Source: Pseudomonadota bacterium (GTDB lineage Bacteria; Desulfobacterota; Desulfovibrionia; Desulfovibrionales; Desulfovibrionaceae). Taken from it: 64,000 nucleotides of DNA. Location of the stretch: the NCBI GenBank assembly GCA_023460395.1, contig JAEWQB010000024.1, positions 62,001 to 126,000 on the forward strand. The letters are read 5' to 3'. Positions within the stretch are counted from its first letter, which is position 1; each line of letters begins with the position of its first letter. This document shows positions 1 through 8,470 of this stretch, in pieces. Position numbers and translations under genes: made by a program. Below the pieces are notes generated by a model that did no database searches, was not told where the DNA came from, and worked only from the letters and a program-made list of their open reading frames with translations.

Positions 1-28
1 GCTAACCGGCACCGCGTATTCTCGTAAA

Positions 29-41
29 TTGGTCAGACCAT
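29..41. promoter_or_regulatory. Possible FadR-type GntR operator at left edge
   Basis: The sequence TTGGTCAGACCAT is a near-perfect dyad of the TGGT-N3-ACCA form bound by FadR-subfamily GntR regulators such as PdhR and LldR. A TATAC-like box follows at about 45-50. The gene it would control lies beyond the left edge, or it may be a chance match. The rest of 1-244 shows no convincing gene. Small open frames there run across the terminator hairpin and have no recognisable protein features. Confidence 0.3.
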
Positions 42-183
42 AGTGTATACGCTGAGGGCGCGGTTGACCAGTGGGCGCGTGCGCCTTTTCCCGCCCGCCC
101 GAAGCATGGGGCGACAACCGCCTTTTCAGCCATTGCGGCGACTACGGCCCGGCTCCTCGGAGCCAGCCGGAGGCTCAACGCAC

Positions 184-209
184 AAACGCCACCCGGAGGG
201 GTGGCGTTT
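184..209 (-). terminator. Hairpin terminator after the amino-acid ABC operon
   Basis: An 11-bp perfect stem (AAACGCCACCC / GGGTGGCGTTT) with a GGAG loop lies 35 bases past the stop of the ATP-binding gene. The stem carries A and T runs at its ends, so it could act in both directions. A second short hairpin (GGCTCC TC GGAGCC) sits at about 151-164. Confidence 0.7.
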
Positions 210-244
210 ACAAAACACATAGCATTAGCAAGCCGGACGCGGCA

Positions 245-1009
245 CTAGTGCCCCACTACTTTGCCAAGAAAATCTCTCAACCGGGGATTAGCCGGATTAC
301 CGAAAAAGTCTGCGGGAGCGCCCTCTGCCTGAATGACTCCCTGATCAATGAAAATTACGCGATCCGCAACCTCGCGGGCAAACCCCATTTCGTGGGTTAC
401 TACCACCATGGTCATGCCCTCGGTGGCCAATTTTTTCATCACGTCCAGCACCTCGCCGACCAGCTCTGGGTCCAGCGCGGAGGTAGGCTCGTCAAACAGG
501 ATGACCTTAGGCGACATGGCGAGAGAACGCGCTATGGCCACGCGCTGCTTTTGCCCGCCGGATAGCTGATCTGGATAGCTACCCGCCTTGTCGGGAAGAC
601 CGACTTTTTCCAGCAGCTTTAGCGCAATGGATTCTGCCTCGGTACGGGACTTGCCACGCACTTTGGTCAAACCTAACGTGACGTTATCAAGCACGGAAAG
701 ATGCGGAAACAGATTAAACTGCTGGAAGACCATGCCCGCTTCTGACCGCACATAGTTGATATCGGTGGCGGAATCGTACAAATCATGCCCGTCCACGGTA
801 ATGGAACCGGAAGAAATCTCTTCCAGCCGGTTAATACAGCGCAATACCGTGGATTTACCGGAACCGGAAGGGCCGAGGATAACCACCACTTCGCCCTGCC
901 GCACGGAAAGGTCGATCCCTTTGATAACCTCGTGCTCGCCAAACCGCTTACGCAGACCGCGAATTTCAATCATAGGCCCGCCGGAAGGGGTGTTGCCTGA
1001 TGTACTCAT
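245..1009 (-). CDS. Polar amino-acid ABC transporter, ATP-binding protein (GlnQ/HisP type)
   Basis: This 254-residue cytoplasmic ATPase should power uptake of a polar amino acid together with the permease and binding protein encoded just upstream. Walker A is GPSGSGKST (46-54), the ABC signature is LSGGQKQR (149-156) and Walker B is ILFDEP (170-175). Length is typical of the family. The ATG at 1009 is preceded by AGGAGT, which overlaps the stop codon of the permease, so the two genes are translationally close. A start at MIEIRGL, 12 residues on, is possible. Substrate (glutamine, histidine, arginine or similar) cannot be fixed from sequence. Confidence 0.95.
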   Translation of the reverse strand: MSTSGNTPSGGPMIEIRGLRKRFGEHEVIKGIDLSVRQGEVVVILGPSGSGKSTVLRCINRLEEISSGSITVDGHDLYDSATDINYVRSEAGMVFQQFNLFPHLSVLDNVTLGLTKVRGKSRTEAESIALKLLEKVGLPDKAGSYPDQLSGGQKQRVAIARSLAMSPKVILFDEPTSALDPELVGEVLDVMKKLATEGMTMVVVTHEMGFAREVADRVIFIDQGVIQAEGAPADFFGNPANPRLRDFLGKVVGH

Positions 1010-1018
1010 GAACGACTC

Positions 1019-1690
1019 CTAGCGACGGCTGCGGTTTGCCAGCCGTTTTTCATACATACGCAGACCCTTGGCTATGGAAAGGGTCATACACAGGTACACA
1101 AGTGCGACGGTAAGATAGACTTCAAAAGATCGGAAGTTTACCGCCACAATTTCCTGTCCCATGCGCGTAAGCTCTGCCACACCGATAATAGTGAGCAGCG
1201 ACGTATCCTTGAGGCTGATAATAAATTGATTGCCCAGCGGGGGAATCATGCGGCGAAACGCCTGCGGCCAAATGATATACCGCATGGTCTGATTGCCTGT
1301 CAGGCCGATGGAGCGCCCCGCCTCCGCTTGTCCGGGATCAATGGATTCAATGGCACCGCGCACTATTTCCGCGATATACGCGCCAGAATTCACGGCAATG
1401 GTGATAATGCCCGCGCTGATTGGCGAAATGCGTATCCCCATGACAAGCGGCACGCCGAAGTACAGGAAAAGCGCCTGTACCACCATGGGAGTACCACGAA
1501 TAATCTCAATATAGGTAAGCGCGGCAAGACGCAGGGACCGATGCCGGGATATACGGGCCAATCCGCTGGCAACTCCCAGAATAAATCCGAAAAGCAGCCC
1601 ACAGACCGTAAGGTAAATGGTGAGTTCAACACCCTTGGTCAGCAAGGGTAAGGTTTCCCACATCACTTCACTTTTGAATTGAAACGCCAT
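1019..1690 (-). CDS. Polar amino-acid ABC transporter permease (HisM/GlnP type)
   Basis: A 223-residue inner-membrane permease with about five hydrophobic segments. It carries the EAA-like loop typical of amino-acid importers, seen as QAEAGRSIGLTGNQTMRYI in the second half. A single permease gene next to one ATPase suggests a homodimeric channel, as in GlnP-type systems. It lies between the binding protein (81 bases upstream, separated by an attenuator hairpin) and the ATPase (9 bases downstream). Confidence 0.93.
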   Translation of the reverse strand: MAFQFKSEVMWETLPLLTKGVELTIYLTVCGLLFGFILGVASGLARISRHRSLRLAALTYIEIIRGTPMVVQALFLYFGVPLVMGIRISPISAGIITIAVNSGAYIAEIVRGAIESIDPGQAEAGRSIGLTGNQTMRYIIWPQAFRRMIPPLGNQFIISLKDTSLLTIIGVAELTRMGQEIVAVNFRSFEVYLTVALVYLCMTLSIAKGLRMYEKRLANRSRR

Positions 1691-1718
1691 AGGCAGCCTT
1701 TACGTTCGCAAAAAATCG

Positions 1719-1753
1719 GAAAAAAGGCGCGAAAGCGAAACCGCTTCCGCGCC
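1719..1753 (-). terminator. Attenuator between binding protein and permease genes
   Basis: On the minus strand a 12-bp stem (GGCGCGGAAGCG pairing with CGCTTTCGCGCC, one G-T pair) is followed by seven T residues. It lies in the 81-base gap after the binding-protein gene. Partial termination here would yield more binding protein than permease and ATPase, as usual for ABC importers. Confidence 0.75.
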
Positions 1754-1771
1754 CACATGTACGGAAAAACG

Positions 1772-2509
1772 CTACTTGCTCGGCGCGTAGCCGAACCACT
1801 TCACGTAAAGAGTTTCGTAGGTACCGTCGGCCTTCATCTCAGCTAACGCCTTGTTCACCTTAGTGACCAGTTCAGATCCCTTGGGAAAAGCAATACCGTA
1901 GGACTGGCCCTGATAGACGGGACCAACAACCTTCACCTGATCGGGGTACTTGCGCACAAAATCGCGCACAACAGGCATGTCAAAGATAACAGCGTCAGCA
2001 CCGCCGGTCATCAGTTCCATGAACATGCCGTCGTTGTTGGGGAACAGCTTCACGTTTTCTTTTTTGGCAACGGACTGTGCGAGGTCCACACTGGAAGTCG
2101 CCAGCTTGGTGGCTACAATAGCGTCCGCGAGGTCTTCGGTGCCCTTGATGGTGGTGTTGTCCATCTTCACCAGCAGCGAAAGGCCGGAGTCGTAGTATCC
2201 GTCAGAAAAATCCACCACTTCCTGCCGTTCCGGCTTAATGGTGATGCCAGCCACAGCGGCGTCAATGGTGCCAGCCTGAAGGCCGGGAATGATGCCGTTA
2301 AAATCCATGGGCTGAAATGCGTAGTCCAGATTCAGGCGTTTTGCCACTTCCTTCCACATATCGATGTCGAACCCAACGTATTCATTGCCTTCTTTGTATT
2401 CAAAAGGCTTAAAGTTGGTGTCGTGGGCTACGACCAGCTTAGCCGCGAACGCGGAACCAGCAATGGCAAGACAGAGCAAGACAACGAGCAAGCTCAGAAG
2501 ACGCTTCAT
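1772..2509 (-). CDS. Amino-acid ABC transporter substrate-binding protein (GlnH type)
   Basis: A 245-residue periplasmic solute-binding protein of family 3. The N-terminus (MKRLLSLLVVLLCLAIAGSA) is a signal peptide, likely cleaved near residue 23 before KLVVAHD. The family hallmarks GFDIDMWKEVAKRL and the dipeptide-rich GTIDAAVAGITI follow. The open frame extends upstream, but the ATG at 2509 has AGGAGG spaced 6 bases away, which settles the start. It is the first gene of the three-gene importer and has its own promoter and leader. Confidence 0.94.
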   Translation of the reverse strand: MKRLLSLLVVLLCLAIAGSAFAAKLVVAHDTNFKPFEYKEGNEYVGFDIDMWKEVAKRLNLDYAFQPMDFNGIIPGLQAGTIDAAVAGITIKPERQEVVDFSDGYYDSGLSLLVKMDNTTIKGTEDLADAIVATKLATSSVDLAQSVAKKENVKLFPNNDGMFMELMTGGADAVIFDMPVVRDFVRKYPDQVKVVGPVYQGQSYGIAFPKGSELVTKVNKALAEMKADGTYETLYVKWFGYAPSK

Positions 2510-2839
2510 GGAAAACCTCCTAACGTACGGTTCGTGCGGAACGGCCAATCCGAAGGGGCCGTGACTGTCAGCCCCGAAAGGGCCAGAGTTACCGGATGCG
2601 GGGGGTCGTGCATCCGTGGGATACGAGCATGAAGACACACTCAAGGCGGCGAAGTATAGGCATAATTGCCTCACGAAGGCAAATCCAAACGCAATGGAAA
2701 CCGCCGCCCGGTTGCACATCTGGCAACATAATAAAATAACAAACAATCTCCAGAAACAGCCCTGCAAAACAAACCTCTGCCTGCCTCTGGGGGGATATCT
2801 TCCGTCTACGAATTTACGCAAAAATCCGTCTGAAATCGA
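2510..2839 (-). promoter_or_regulatory. Promoter and structured leader of the amino-acid importer
   Basis: This 330-base gap holds a plausible sigma-70 promoter on the minus strand: TTGCCT at 2682-2677, an 18-base spacer, and TATACT at 2658-2653. Transcription would begin near 2646 and give a leader of about 137 bases. The leader can fold into several GC-rich hairpins, including GGATGC with GCATCC around 2593-2613 and GGCCC-rich stems at about 2541-2585. It matches no riboswitch that I recognise. No gene is seen in the gap. Confidence 0.5.
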
Positions 2840-3829
2840 TCAGAACAGACAATCTACAAACAATTCTCCATCCACACCTTGCATAAACTCGCCTAGGGGC
2901 ACGTCCGCCAGACATTCAAGGAGCGCGGCCCGGTTATGGCGGCATCCCACAAGCCGCGCTTCCAGCTCTCCCACGTCGCGAATACCGAAGTAGTCTCCAT
3001 GCAAGCGGATAGCCCGCAGAACACCGCCATCCACGTTCATGCGCACGTCCAGCACGCCCCCCGGAGTGCGGGTGACACGCTCAAAGTCGTACTTGGGTGA
3101 ATACCCGTAATTCCAGTCCCACGTGCGGTATTTGCTCTCTGCCAGAGTCTCAATCTGGCGCACTTCTTCCGAAGTAAGACCGAGTTCCGCAAGACCGCCG
3201 TCCATGTGCCCTTCCCCGGAAACATGCGCCATGAGCCGGTCCATAAAAACAGAAACGCTCATTGGTTCCGGCAGGTGACTGGCAATGTTGGTTATGCGGC
3301 TACGCACGCTTTTTACCGCTTTGTCACGGTATTTTTCCGGGTCCACACGCAACGCACCGGAAATATCTTCCACTTCCGAAGCAAACAGCAGTGTGCCGTG
3401 ATGCAGCACCCGGTCCTTGGCTACATGCTGGGCATTGCCGGAGAACTTGCGTCCGTCAATGACCAGATCGTTGCGTCCATCAAACTCGCAGGCCACGCCC
3501 ATACCTCGCAGCGCCTCAAGTATGGGGCTGGTGAAACGGGTGAAATTTAGTCCTTCCGGGCTATTGCCCAAACTGATGAAGGTGAAATTGATATTCCCAA
3601 GGTCATGAAACACGGCACCGCCACCGCTCAGTCGGCGGATAACGGGAATATTCCGTTCCCGCACGAAGACTTCGTTGATCTGCGACAGCGTGTTTTGATT
3701 ACGCCCTACAATCACAGCGGGGGCATTACGCCACAGCATGAAAATTTCCGTAGTGGTGCCGGAAAGCAGCCATTCCTCCGCCGCGAGGTTGAAAGCCGGA
3801 TCTGTGGAAGTATTATAGACATAGCGCAT
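2840..3829 (-). CDS. lplA: Lipoate-protein ligase A
   Basis: A 329-residue cytoplasmic enzyme that activates lipoate with ATP and attaches it to lipoyl domains such as GcvH or 2-oxoacid dehydrogenase E2. The lipoate/ATP-binding motif RRLSGGGAVFHD is at 65-76 and the catalytic-lysine segment DGRKFSGN is at 125-132. A C-terminal accessory domain follows, as in E. coli LplA (338 residues). The start at 3829 (MRYVYN) fits the family N-terminus, with GGCGGA 7 bases upstream. Another ATG nine codons earlier is possible. It stands alone, separated from the rubredoxin unit by a terminator. Confidence 0.92.
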   Translation of the reverse strand: MRYVYNTSTDPAFNLAAEEWLLSGTTTEIFMLWRNAPAVIVGRNQNTLSQINEVFVRERNIPVIRRLSGGGAVFHDLGNINFTFISLGNSPEGLNFTRFTSPILEALRGMGVACEFDGRNDLVIDGRKFSGNAQHVAKDRVLHHGTLLFASEVEDISGALRVDPEKYRDKAVKSVRSRITNIASHLPEPMSVSVFMDRLMAHVSGEGHMDGGLAELGLTSEEVRQIETLAESKYRTWDWNYGYSPKYDFERVTRTPGGVLDVRMNVDGGVLRAIRLHGDYFGIRDVGELEARLVGCRHNRAALLECLADVPLGEFMQGVDGELFVDCLF

Positions 3830-4003
3830 GATAATTTCCGCCCGTTCTGATTGCATAATGAAGAGCCTGAACGCGCCACACCGCGTGGCCCTTCTGCAAG
3901 TAGCCGCCGGAGAAGGACGCGTCAATATGCCGGAAGGCCGCTTACGGAGGCACTGCTTTCCCCATGTAGGCTCCCGCAGAGAGTTGGCAGGCACGTTGTA
4001 CGC

Positions 4004-4029
4004 AAAAGAAAAGGCCCCTTGCGGGGCCT
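4004..4029 (-). terminator. Terminator of the desulfoferrodoxin-rubredoxin unit
   Basis: On the minus strand a 7-bp stem AGGCCCC/GGGGCCT with a four-base loop is followed by CTTTTCTTTT. It lies 41 bases past the rubredoxin stop codon. Confidence 0.85.
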
Positions 4030-4070
4030 GAAAACAGATGCTGACGATTCCGCAAGCGGAATAGGCAGAC

Positions 4071-4229
4071 TTAGGCGGGTTCGAATTCGCTTTTGGGAGC
4101 ACCGCAAACGGGACACACCCAATCTTCGGGGATGTCTTCAAATTTGGTGCCGGGAGCAATGCCGCTATCCGGGTCGCCTTGTTCAGGATCGTACTCGTAG
4201 CCGCAGATGGTGCAAACATACTTCTGCAT
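4071..4229 (-). CDS. rub: Rubredoxin
   Basis: This 52-residue protein is a one-iron electron carrier. Translation gives MQKYVCTICGYEYDPEQ..., with the two iron-binding knuckles CTICG (6-10) and CPVCG (39-43). Length is exactly typical of Desulfovibrio rubredoxins. It starts 24 bases after the desulfoferrodoxin stop, and the two genes share one promoter and one terminator. In Desulfovibrio the homologous pair reduces superoxide, with rubredoxin as electron donor to the superoxide reductase. Confidence 0.97.
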   Translation of the reverse strand: MQKYVCTICGYEYDPEQGDPDSGIAPGTKFEDIPEDWVCPVCGAPKSEFEPA

Positions 4230-4253
4230 GGGAATAATCCTTTTCAGTTCGTC

Positions 4254-4634
4254 TTACAGCTCGGTCTTCCAGTGACCGTGCAGATTGCAGTATTCGCGCG
4301 CGGTGACCTTGGAGGCGGAAATGCAGAACTCAGCTTCGGGAGCTTCGCCGGGGTTAAGGAACTTGGTGTAGCTTACGCCATCGGCAACCAACTCAATCCA
4401 CTGAATCCAATGCTTTTCTTCCATGGGATGGGCAACCGCACCAACCTTGACCTTGAAGCCGTTAGGGGTCTTCTCAATCACAGGTACGTGCTTTTCGCGT
4501 GCGGCGTCAACAGTTCCTTCGATCTGAAGTTCCATTTCTTCGCCGCAGCACACCAGCGCAGCACCGCCACCAACATACACCTCAACCATGTTGCCACAGT
4601 GCTTGCACTTATACACTTCCAGTTGCTTGGGCAT
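4254..4634 (-). CDS. dfx: Desulfoferrodoxin (superoxide reductase, 2Fe type)
   Basis: A 126-residue cytoplasmic enzyme that reduces superoxide to hydrogen peroxide without releasing oxygen. Centre I is a desulforedoxin-like FeS4 site: CKHCG at 10-14 plus the paired cysteines CCGE near 29-32. The centre II ligands appear as EKHWIQWIE and AREYCNLHGHWK. Keeping both centres makes it the class I (2Fe) form of sulfate reducers. AGGAGG lies 5-6 bases before the ATG at 4634. Confidence 0.97.
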   Translation of the reverse strand: MPKQLEVYKCKHCGNMVEVYVGGGAALVCCGEEMELQIEGTVDAAREKHVPVIEKTPNGFKVKVGAVAHPMEEKHWIQWIELVADGVSYTKFLNPGEAPEAEFCISASKVTAREYCNLHGHWKTEL

Positions 4635-4725
4635 GTGTGCCTCCTTTCTTGCTTAATGGTATGAACTCTGTTGTACCGGAGCCGTGCATGGCGCACCGTC
4701 CGGTAAAATTTTTCCAGCTTTGAGC

Positions 4726-4754
4726 ACAATAGCCCTAATACCTGTTTAGTTCAA
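4726..4754 (-). promoter_or_regulatory. Sigma-70 promoter for dfx-rub
   Basis: On the minus strand, TTGAAC (4754-4749) and TATTGT (4731-4726) are spaced by 17 bases, about 90 bases before the dfx start. I could not identify a clear PerR or other operator. Confidence 0.55.
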
Positions 4755-4790
4755 TCCCTTACTGCATTTTTTTTGGCTTCCCCGCCCGCA

Positions 4791-5816
4791 TCACCGCCGA
4801 AGCTGGTAGCGCCGCACGGCAGCGTTATGTTCCGGCAAGGTCTTACTGAAATGATGCGTCCCATCCCCTTTAGCCACGAAATACAAAAACTTGTGCGGTG
4901 CGGGGTTCAGGGCCGCTCGGAGGGCTTCCACTCCCGGCGAGCAGATAGGGCCGGGCGGCAACCCCCGGCGTGTATACGTGTTGTATGGATTGGTGGCGTT
5001 ACGCAGATCCGCGCGGGTAATATTTCCGTCAAATCCGGGACCGATGCCGTAGATAATAGTGGGGTCCGCCTGCATCAGCATACCCAGCCGCATACGGTTG
5101 GCGTACACCCCCGCCACAATAGCCCGTTCTTCGGGAACAGAGGTTTCTTTCTCAACCAATGTAGCCAAAATGACCAGCCTACGCAGTTCTTCCGGGTCTG
5201 GACGGCCCTGAGGCCACAGCACCCCGGTCTTCCGCCAAAACATATCCACCAACCGACCGACAACAATCCGCGCCGTCTCCGGCGTCATGGCTTCCGGCTT
5301 ATCCATGCGATAGGTTTCGGGAAATAAGAAGCCTTCCGCGCTGTCAAAAGGAATACCGTGTTCCCGCAGAAACACCGGATCGTGCACCACCGCGTTCACG
5401 TCCTCGCTCCGGGCAAATCCCTCTCGCTCAAGAATGCGGGCCACCTCCCACCACGGAAGCCCCTCAGGGAAATGCAAACGGTGCTGCACAGGCATGCCGT
5501 AGACAAGCTCGTTCAGTACGATATCGGGGGTCCAGCCGGTATTGAACAAAAATTCTCCGGCCTGAATAACTCCGGTCTGCTGCCGGTAGCGGGCCAGTAA
5601 ATGAAACTTGCGCGCGTCAGAAACAAGGCCGTGCTCCGCGAGTTGCCGGGCCACCTGCGCAAAAGAAGCACCGGGGCGCACCCGAATGGTAATGTCCCGC
5701 CCCGGAGACTCCGGGGCTGTGCGCATAAACGCGGTCACCGTATGCCACGCCCAAGCCCCGGCAACCAACAACATGCATATCGCAGCAACGGAAACGCGTA
5801 ACAACAGCCGCTTCAT
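4791..5816 (-). CDS. mltG: Endolytic transglycosylase MltG
   Basis: A 341-residue inner-membrane lytic transglycosylase that cuts nascent glycan strands and sets their length. One N-terminal membrane segment (residues 5-25) anchors a periplasmic YceG domain. The catalytic glutamate lies in LATLVEKETSVPEERAIV, followed by the family blocks QADPTIIYGIG and NPYNTYTRRGLPPGPI. The start at 5816 has GAGGGTGC before it and overlaps the ruvX stop as ATGA, so the two are translationally coupled. Confidence 0.95.
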   Translation of the reverse strand: MKRLLLRVSVAAICMLLVAGAWAWHTVTAFMRTAPESPGRDITIRVRPGASFAQVARQLAEHGLVSDARKFHLLARYRQQTGVIQAGEFLFNTGWTPDIVLNELVYGMPVQHRLHFPEGLPWWEVARILEREGFARSEDVNAVVHDPVFLREHGIPFDSAEGFLFPETYRMDKPEAMTPETARIVVGRLVDMFWRKTGVLWPQGRPDPEELRRLVILATLVEKETSVPEERAIVAGVYANRMRLGMLMQADPTIIYGIGPGFDGNITRADLRNATNPYNTYTRRGLPPGPICSPGVEALRAALNPAPHKFLYFVAKGDGTHHFSKTLPEHNAAVRRYQLRR

Positions 5817-6253
5817 GCACCCTCGCCAGCGGGCACCCGCCGCGATTCCGGCTGCGCCAAAAAGGATTCTAAGATACGCACGGCGGCCTGCTGATCCACC
5901 ACGGCCTTCGCGGTGCGGCTGTTCACTCCGGCCTCTCGCAGATCGTCCTCCGCCGCGTAGGAACTAAGCACTTCGGACATGTAGTACACGGGAAGATCAC
6001 ATCGCCTGCGCAACCGGGCTACAAAATTGCGAACCTGCCGGGTCATAAGAATTTCTGTTCCGTCCACGTGTGTTGGCAAGCCAACCACAATACCGCCGGG
6101 TGCTTCCTGTTCAAGAAAAGACAACAATTCGGCAAAAAACCGCTCGCGCGTGGTCATGGCAAGGGTCCGACGCGGGAAAGCCATGCGTCCCCCTGCATCC
6201 GTGGCGGCTAACCCGGTACGCCGGGTGCCGTAATCTATGGCGACATATTTCAT
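5813..6253 (-). CDS. ruvX: Putative pre-16S rRNA nuclease / YqgF-RuvX family
   Basis: A 146-residue RNase H-fold protein. Family members process the 5' end of 16S rRNA and were earlier called Holliday-junction resolvases. The first acidic site is in MKYVAIDYGTRRTG and the second in VVGLPTHVDGTE. The third lies near YAAEDDLREAG. The frame extends further upstream, but MKYVAIDYG is the conserved N-terminus. It forms a two-gene unit with mltG, a common bacterial pairing. Confidence 0.92.
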   Translation of the reverse strand: MKYVAIDYGTRRTGLAATDAGGRMAFPRRTLAMTTRERFFAELLSFLEQEAPGGIVVGLPTHVDGTEILMTRQVRNFVARLRRRCDLPVYYMSEVLSSYAAEDDLREAGVNSRTAKAVVDQQAAVRILESFLAQPESRRVPAGEGA

Positions 6254-6385
6254 GTGAGCGTCCAGTTTTCGCAAGCAAGCCCGGCAAAAAACGCATTCGC
6301 CCGCCGGGGCATTATGACCAAAAGCGGCGTAACGACTATATGTCTTGCCGGGCGTTCAGGCAACGCCCGCCCCCCTAGCATAATG

Positions 6386-6415
6386 AAAACGCCGCCGTGC
6401 CCAGACACAGCGGCG
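6386..6415 (-). terminator. Terminator after the orphan binding-protein gene
   Basis: Arms 6390-6399 and 6406-6415 pair over ten positions with one mismatch, followed on the minus strand by GTTTTC. It sits 33 bases past the stop at 6448. Confidence 0.6.
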
Positions 6416-6447
6416 AAAAACAAAACTCCCTTATGTGGAACTCCGCG

Positions 6448-7440
6448 CTAATACAGCTTATCCGCAGAGCGCAGCACCTCGTCTGGAATAACCAGCCCCA
6501 TGCGCTTGGCAGCGCCCGGATTCACATGAAAGCCAAAATTTTTCTGAAATTCCACCGGCATCTCCCCTACCGGAGTGCCCGCCAAAATGCGCCGGGCCAT
6601 GGCACCCGTCTGCCGACCATGTTCGTAGTAATCGAAGCCCAGTGCGGCAACGGCTCCCCGCGCCACGGAATCGGTGTCCGCCGTAAAGAGAGGAAGTCCG
6701 CTTTTTTCACAAATTTTCACCACTCCCTCCACAGCCGCCACCACCGTGTTGTCGGCGGGCACGTAAACCGCGTCCGCCCGACCAACAAGACTCAACGCGC
6801 CTTGGTACACGTCGGCGGAAGAAGACACGGGTGCTTCAAGCAGGGTAATACCCCGTTCTTCCGCCGCCGCACGCAACCGGCGCACGCTGGAAACGGAGTT
6901 CATTTCGCCCGCGTTATACATCACGCCGAGCACTTTCAGCTTGGGCAAAAACCGGCGCACCATATCAATATGCTTATCCATGGGCATCATATTGGACACA
7001 CCGGAAATATTGCCACCGGGACGCTCGTAGTTGCTCACCAGCCCGGCTGCCATGGGGTCTGTGATGGCGGAAAAGAGCATGGGAGTCTTCGCCAGATGAG
7101 GAACTTTGTCATACATGCGGGCGCAGGCCTGCGCTGGCGGGGTGGCAATGGCCAGCATCATATCCGGCGCGTCTCCGGCCATCTGCACGGCGATCTGATT
7201 CACAGTGCCAATATTGCCGTGCGCATTATATTCCGTAAATTCCACGCCCTTCACATTCTCCCGCAGGTCGTCTTCAAAACCGCGTAGCACGGCGTCCAGC
7301 GCGGGATGCTCCACAAGCTGCACAATGGAAATTCGCACCGTTTCCGCCCGGCAAACAGCAAGGCCACCCGGCAAAGACGCACCCGCCATCCACACGACCG
7401 CAACGGTCGCACACAGCACTCGCAGCAACACTCGCTTCAT
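6448..7440 (-). CDS. Orphan ABC transporter substrate-binding protein (TrpX-like, PF04392 family)
   Basis: A 330-residue periplasmic binding protein with an N-terminal signal peptide (hydrophobic 5-27, likely cleaved before ETVRISIVQ). The family signature is visible in ISIVQLVEHPALDAVLRGF, AITDPMAAGLV and VYVPADNTVV. Relatives bind tryptophan or other small aromatics in Firmicutes, but many are uncharacterised. The ATG at 7440 has GAGGGGTGGT upstream. No permease or ATPase is adjacent, so its partners are elsewhere or it has a sensory role. Confidence 0.85.
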   Translation of the reverse strand: MKRVLLRVLCATVAVVWMAGASLPGGLAVCRAETVRISIVQLVEHPALDAVLRGFEDDLRENVKGVEFTEYNAHGNIGTVNQIAVQMAGDAPDMMLAIATPPAQACARMYDKVPHLAKTPMLFSAITDPMAAGLVSNYERPGGNISGVSNMMPMDKHIDMVRRFLPKLKVLGVMYNAGEMNSVSSVRRLRAAAEERGITLLEAPVSSSADVYQGALSLVGRADAVYVPADNTVVAAVEGVVKICEKSGLPLFTADTDSVARGAVAALGFDYYEHGRQTGAMARRILAGTPVGEMPVEFQKNFGFHVNPGAAKRMGLVIPDEVLRSADKLY

Positions 7441-7558
7441 ACCACCCCTCATGGAGAAATAGGTTCCGGGGAGCCTCACGGCAGACGCCCCGCGCCCAAA
7501 CAGAGCAACACCACATTTTTGTTAACTTCATCTGTCCGTTGACTTTCCTAGCCTAGCA

Positions 7559-7572
7559 TGCAAGGACTTGCA
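7559..7572. promoter_or_regulatory. Palindromic operator candidate before lutA
   Basis: TGCAAGGACTTGCA has two perfect 6-base arms around GA, in the 208-base divergent gap between the binding protein and lutA. A TTGACA box lies at 7615-7620, but I could not place a convincing -10. The lutA ATG has no obvious Shine-Dalgarno sequence. Confidence 0.35.
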
Positions 7573-7648
7573 AGCGCGTATCCGCCTGCTATTTTACCGA
7601 GTATGTTGCTTTTATTGACAATGTAATCTTTACAAATCCGTACAAACC

Positions 7649-8470
7649 ATGTCCGTACACCATTCCGGCCCGCATCAGGCCTTTCTTTTCATTCAGTGTC
7701 TCGTGGATTCCTTCTTCCCGGAAGCCGGAGAAAGCATGGTCGCAGTGCTCTCTCGGCTGGGTGTGCAGTTGCAGTATCCCCCGGAACAAACCTGCTGCGG
7801 GCAACCAGCGTATAATAGTGGCTACCGGCGGGAAGCCGCTTCCGCAGCCAGCCGCTTTATCGAACTATTTCGGGATGCTCCGGCCATTGTCTGTCCCTCC
7901 GGTTCATGTGTGCACATGGTACGCCACCATTACCCCACTCTCTTCCCCGATGATCCCGCCATGCGGGAACAGGCGCTTCAAATAGGACGAAAAACTTACG
8001 AATTTACGGAGTATCTGGTGGACGTGCTGGGCATTACCAACGCGGGCACACAAATCGGCTCCCGCCACACCGGCACAGTAACCTACCACGACTCCTGCCA
8101 TCTCGCCCGTGGGCTGGGTATTCGCCGCCAGCCCCGTCTCCTGCTGGAAACCATGCCCGGCCTCGTACTCTCGGAAATGGCGGAAAGTGACCGCTGTTGC
8201 GGATTTGGCGGCACGTTTAGTGTGAACTATGCAGACATATCCGCCGCGCTGGCGGAAGAAAAAGCGGATAACGCCCTCGCCGCCGGAGCAGACACCCTGA
8301 CGGGCTGTGACGTGAGCTGCCTTATGAATATCCGGGGCATCCTTTCCCGGCGCAAGCAGCCCATGCGCGTGCTGCACATCGCGGAAATTCTGGACCCCAC
8401 CCGCCCTGCCGTTTCCCCGGAAACGAACAGGGAACTCTCTACGTCAACCACGAAGAAGGTCTTGCGATGA
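7649..8470 (+). CDS. lutA: Lactate utilisation protein A (CCG-domain Fe-S protein)
   Basis: A 273-residue protein with two cysteine-rich CCG domains, the hallmark of heterodisulfide-reductase-like and lactate-oxidase Fe-S subunits. The first block is QTCCGQPAYNSGY, and the second is DSCHLARGLGI followed by SDRCCGFGGTFSVNYAD and GCDVSCLMNI. In Bacillus and many anaerobes LutABC oxidises L-lactate to pyruvate. The ATG at 7649 fits the family N-terminus although no ribosome-binding site is evident. It overlaps the next gene by four bases (ATGA), so the two act as one unit. Confidence 0.92.
   Translation: MSVHHSGPHQAFLFIQCLVDSFFPEAGESMVAVLSRLGVQLQYPPEQTCCGQPAYNSGYRREAASAASRFIELFRDAPAIVCPSGSCVHMVRHHYPTLFPDDPAMREQALQIGRKTYEFTEYLVDVLGITNAGTQIGSRHTGTVTYHDSCHLARGLGIRRQPRLLLETMPGLVLSEMAESDRCCGFGGTFSVNYADISAALAEEKADNALAAGADTLTGCDVSCLMNIRGILSRRKQPMRVLHIAEILDPTRPAVSPETNRELSTSTTKKVLR

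Noticed and set aside
2..565. Open frames on both strands across the left 565 bases
   Set aside because: They run through the terminator hairpin or antiparallel to the ATP-binding gene and show no protein-family features.
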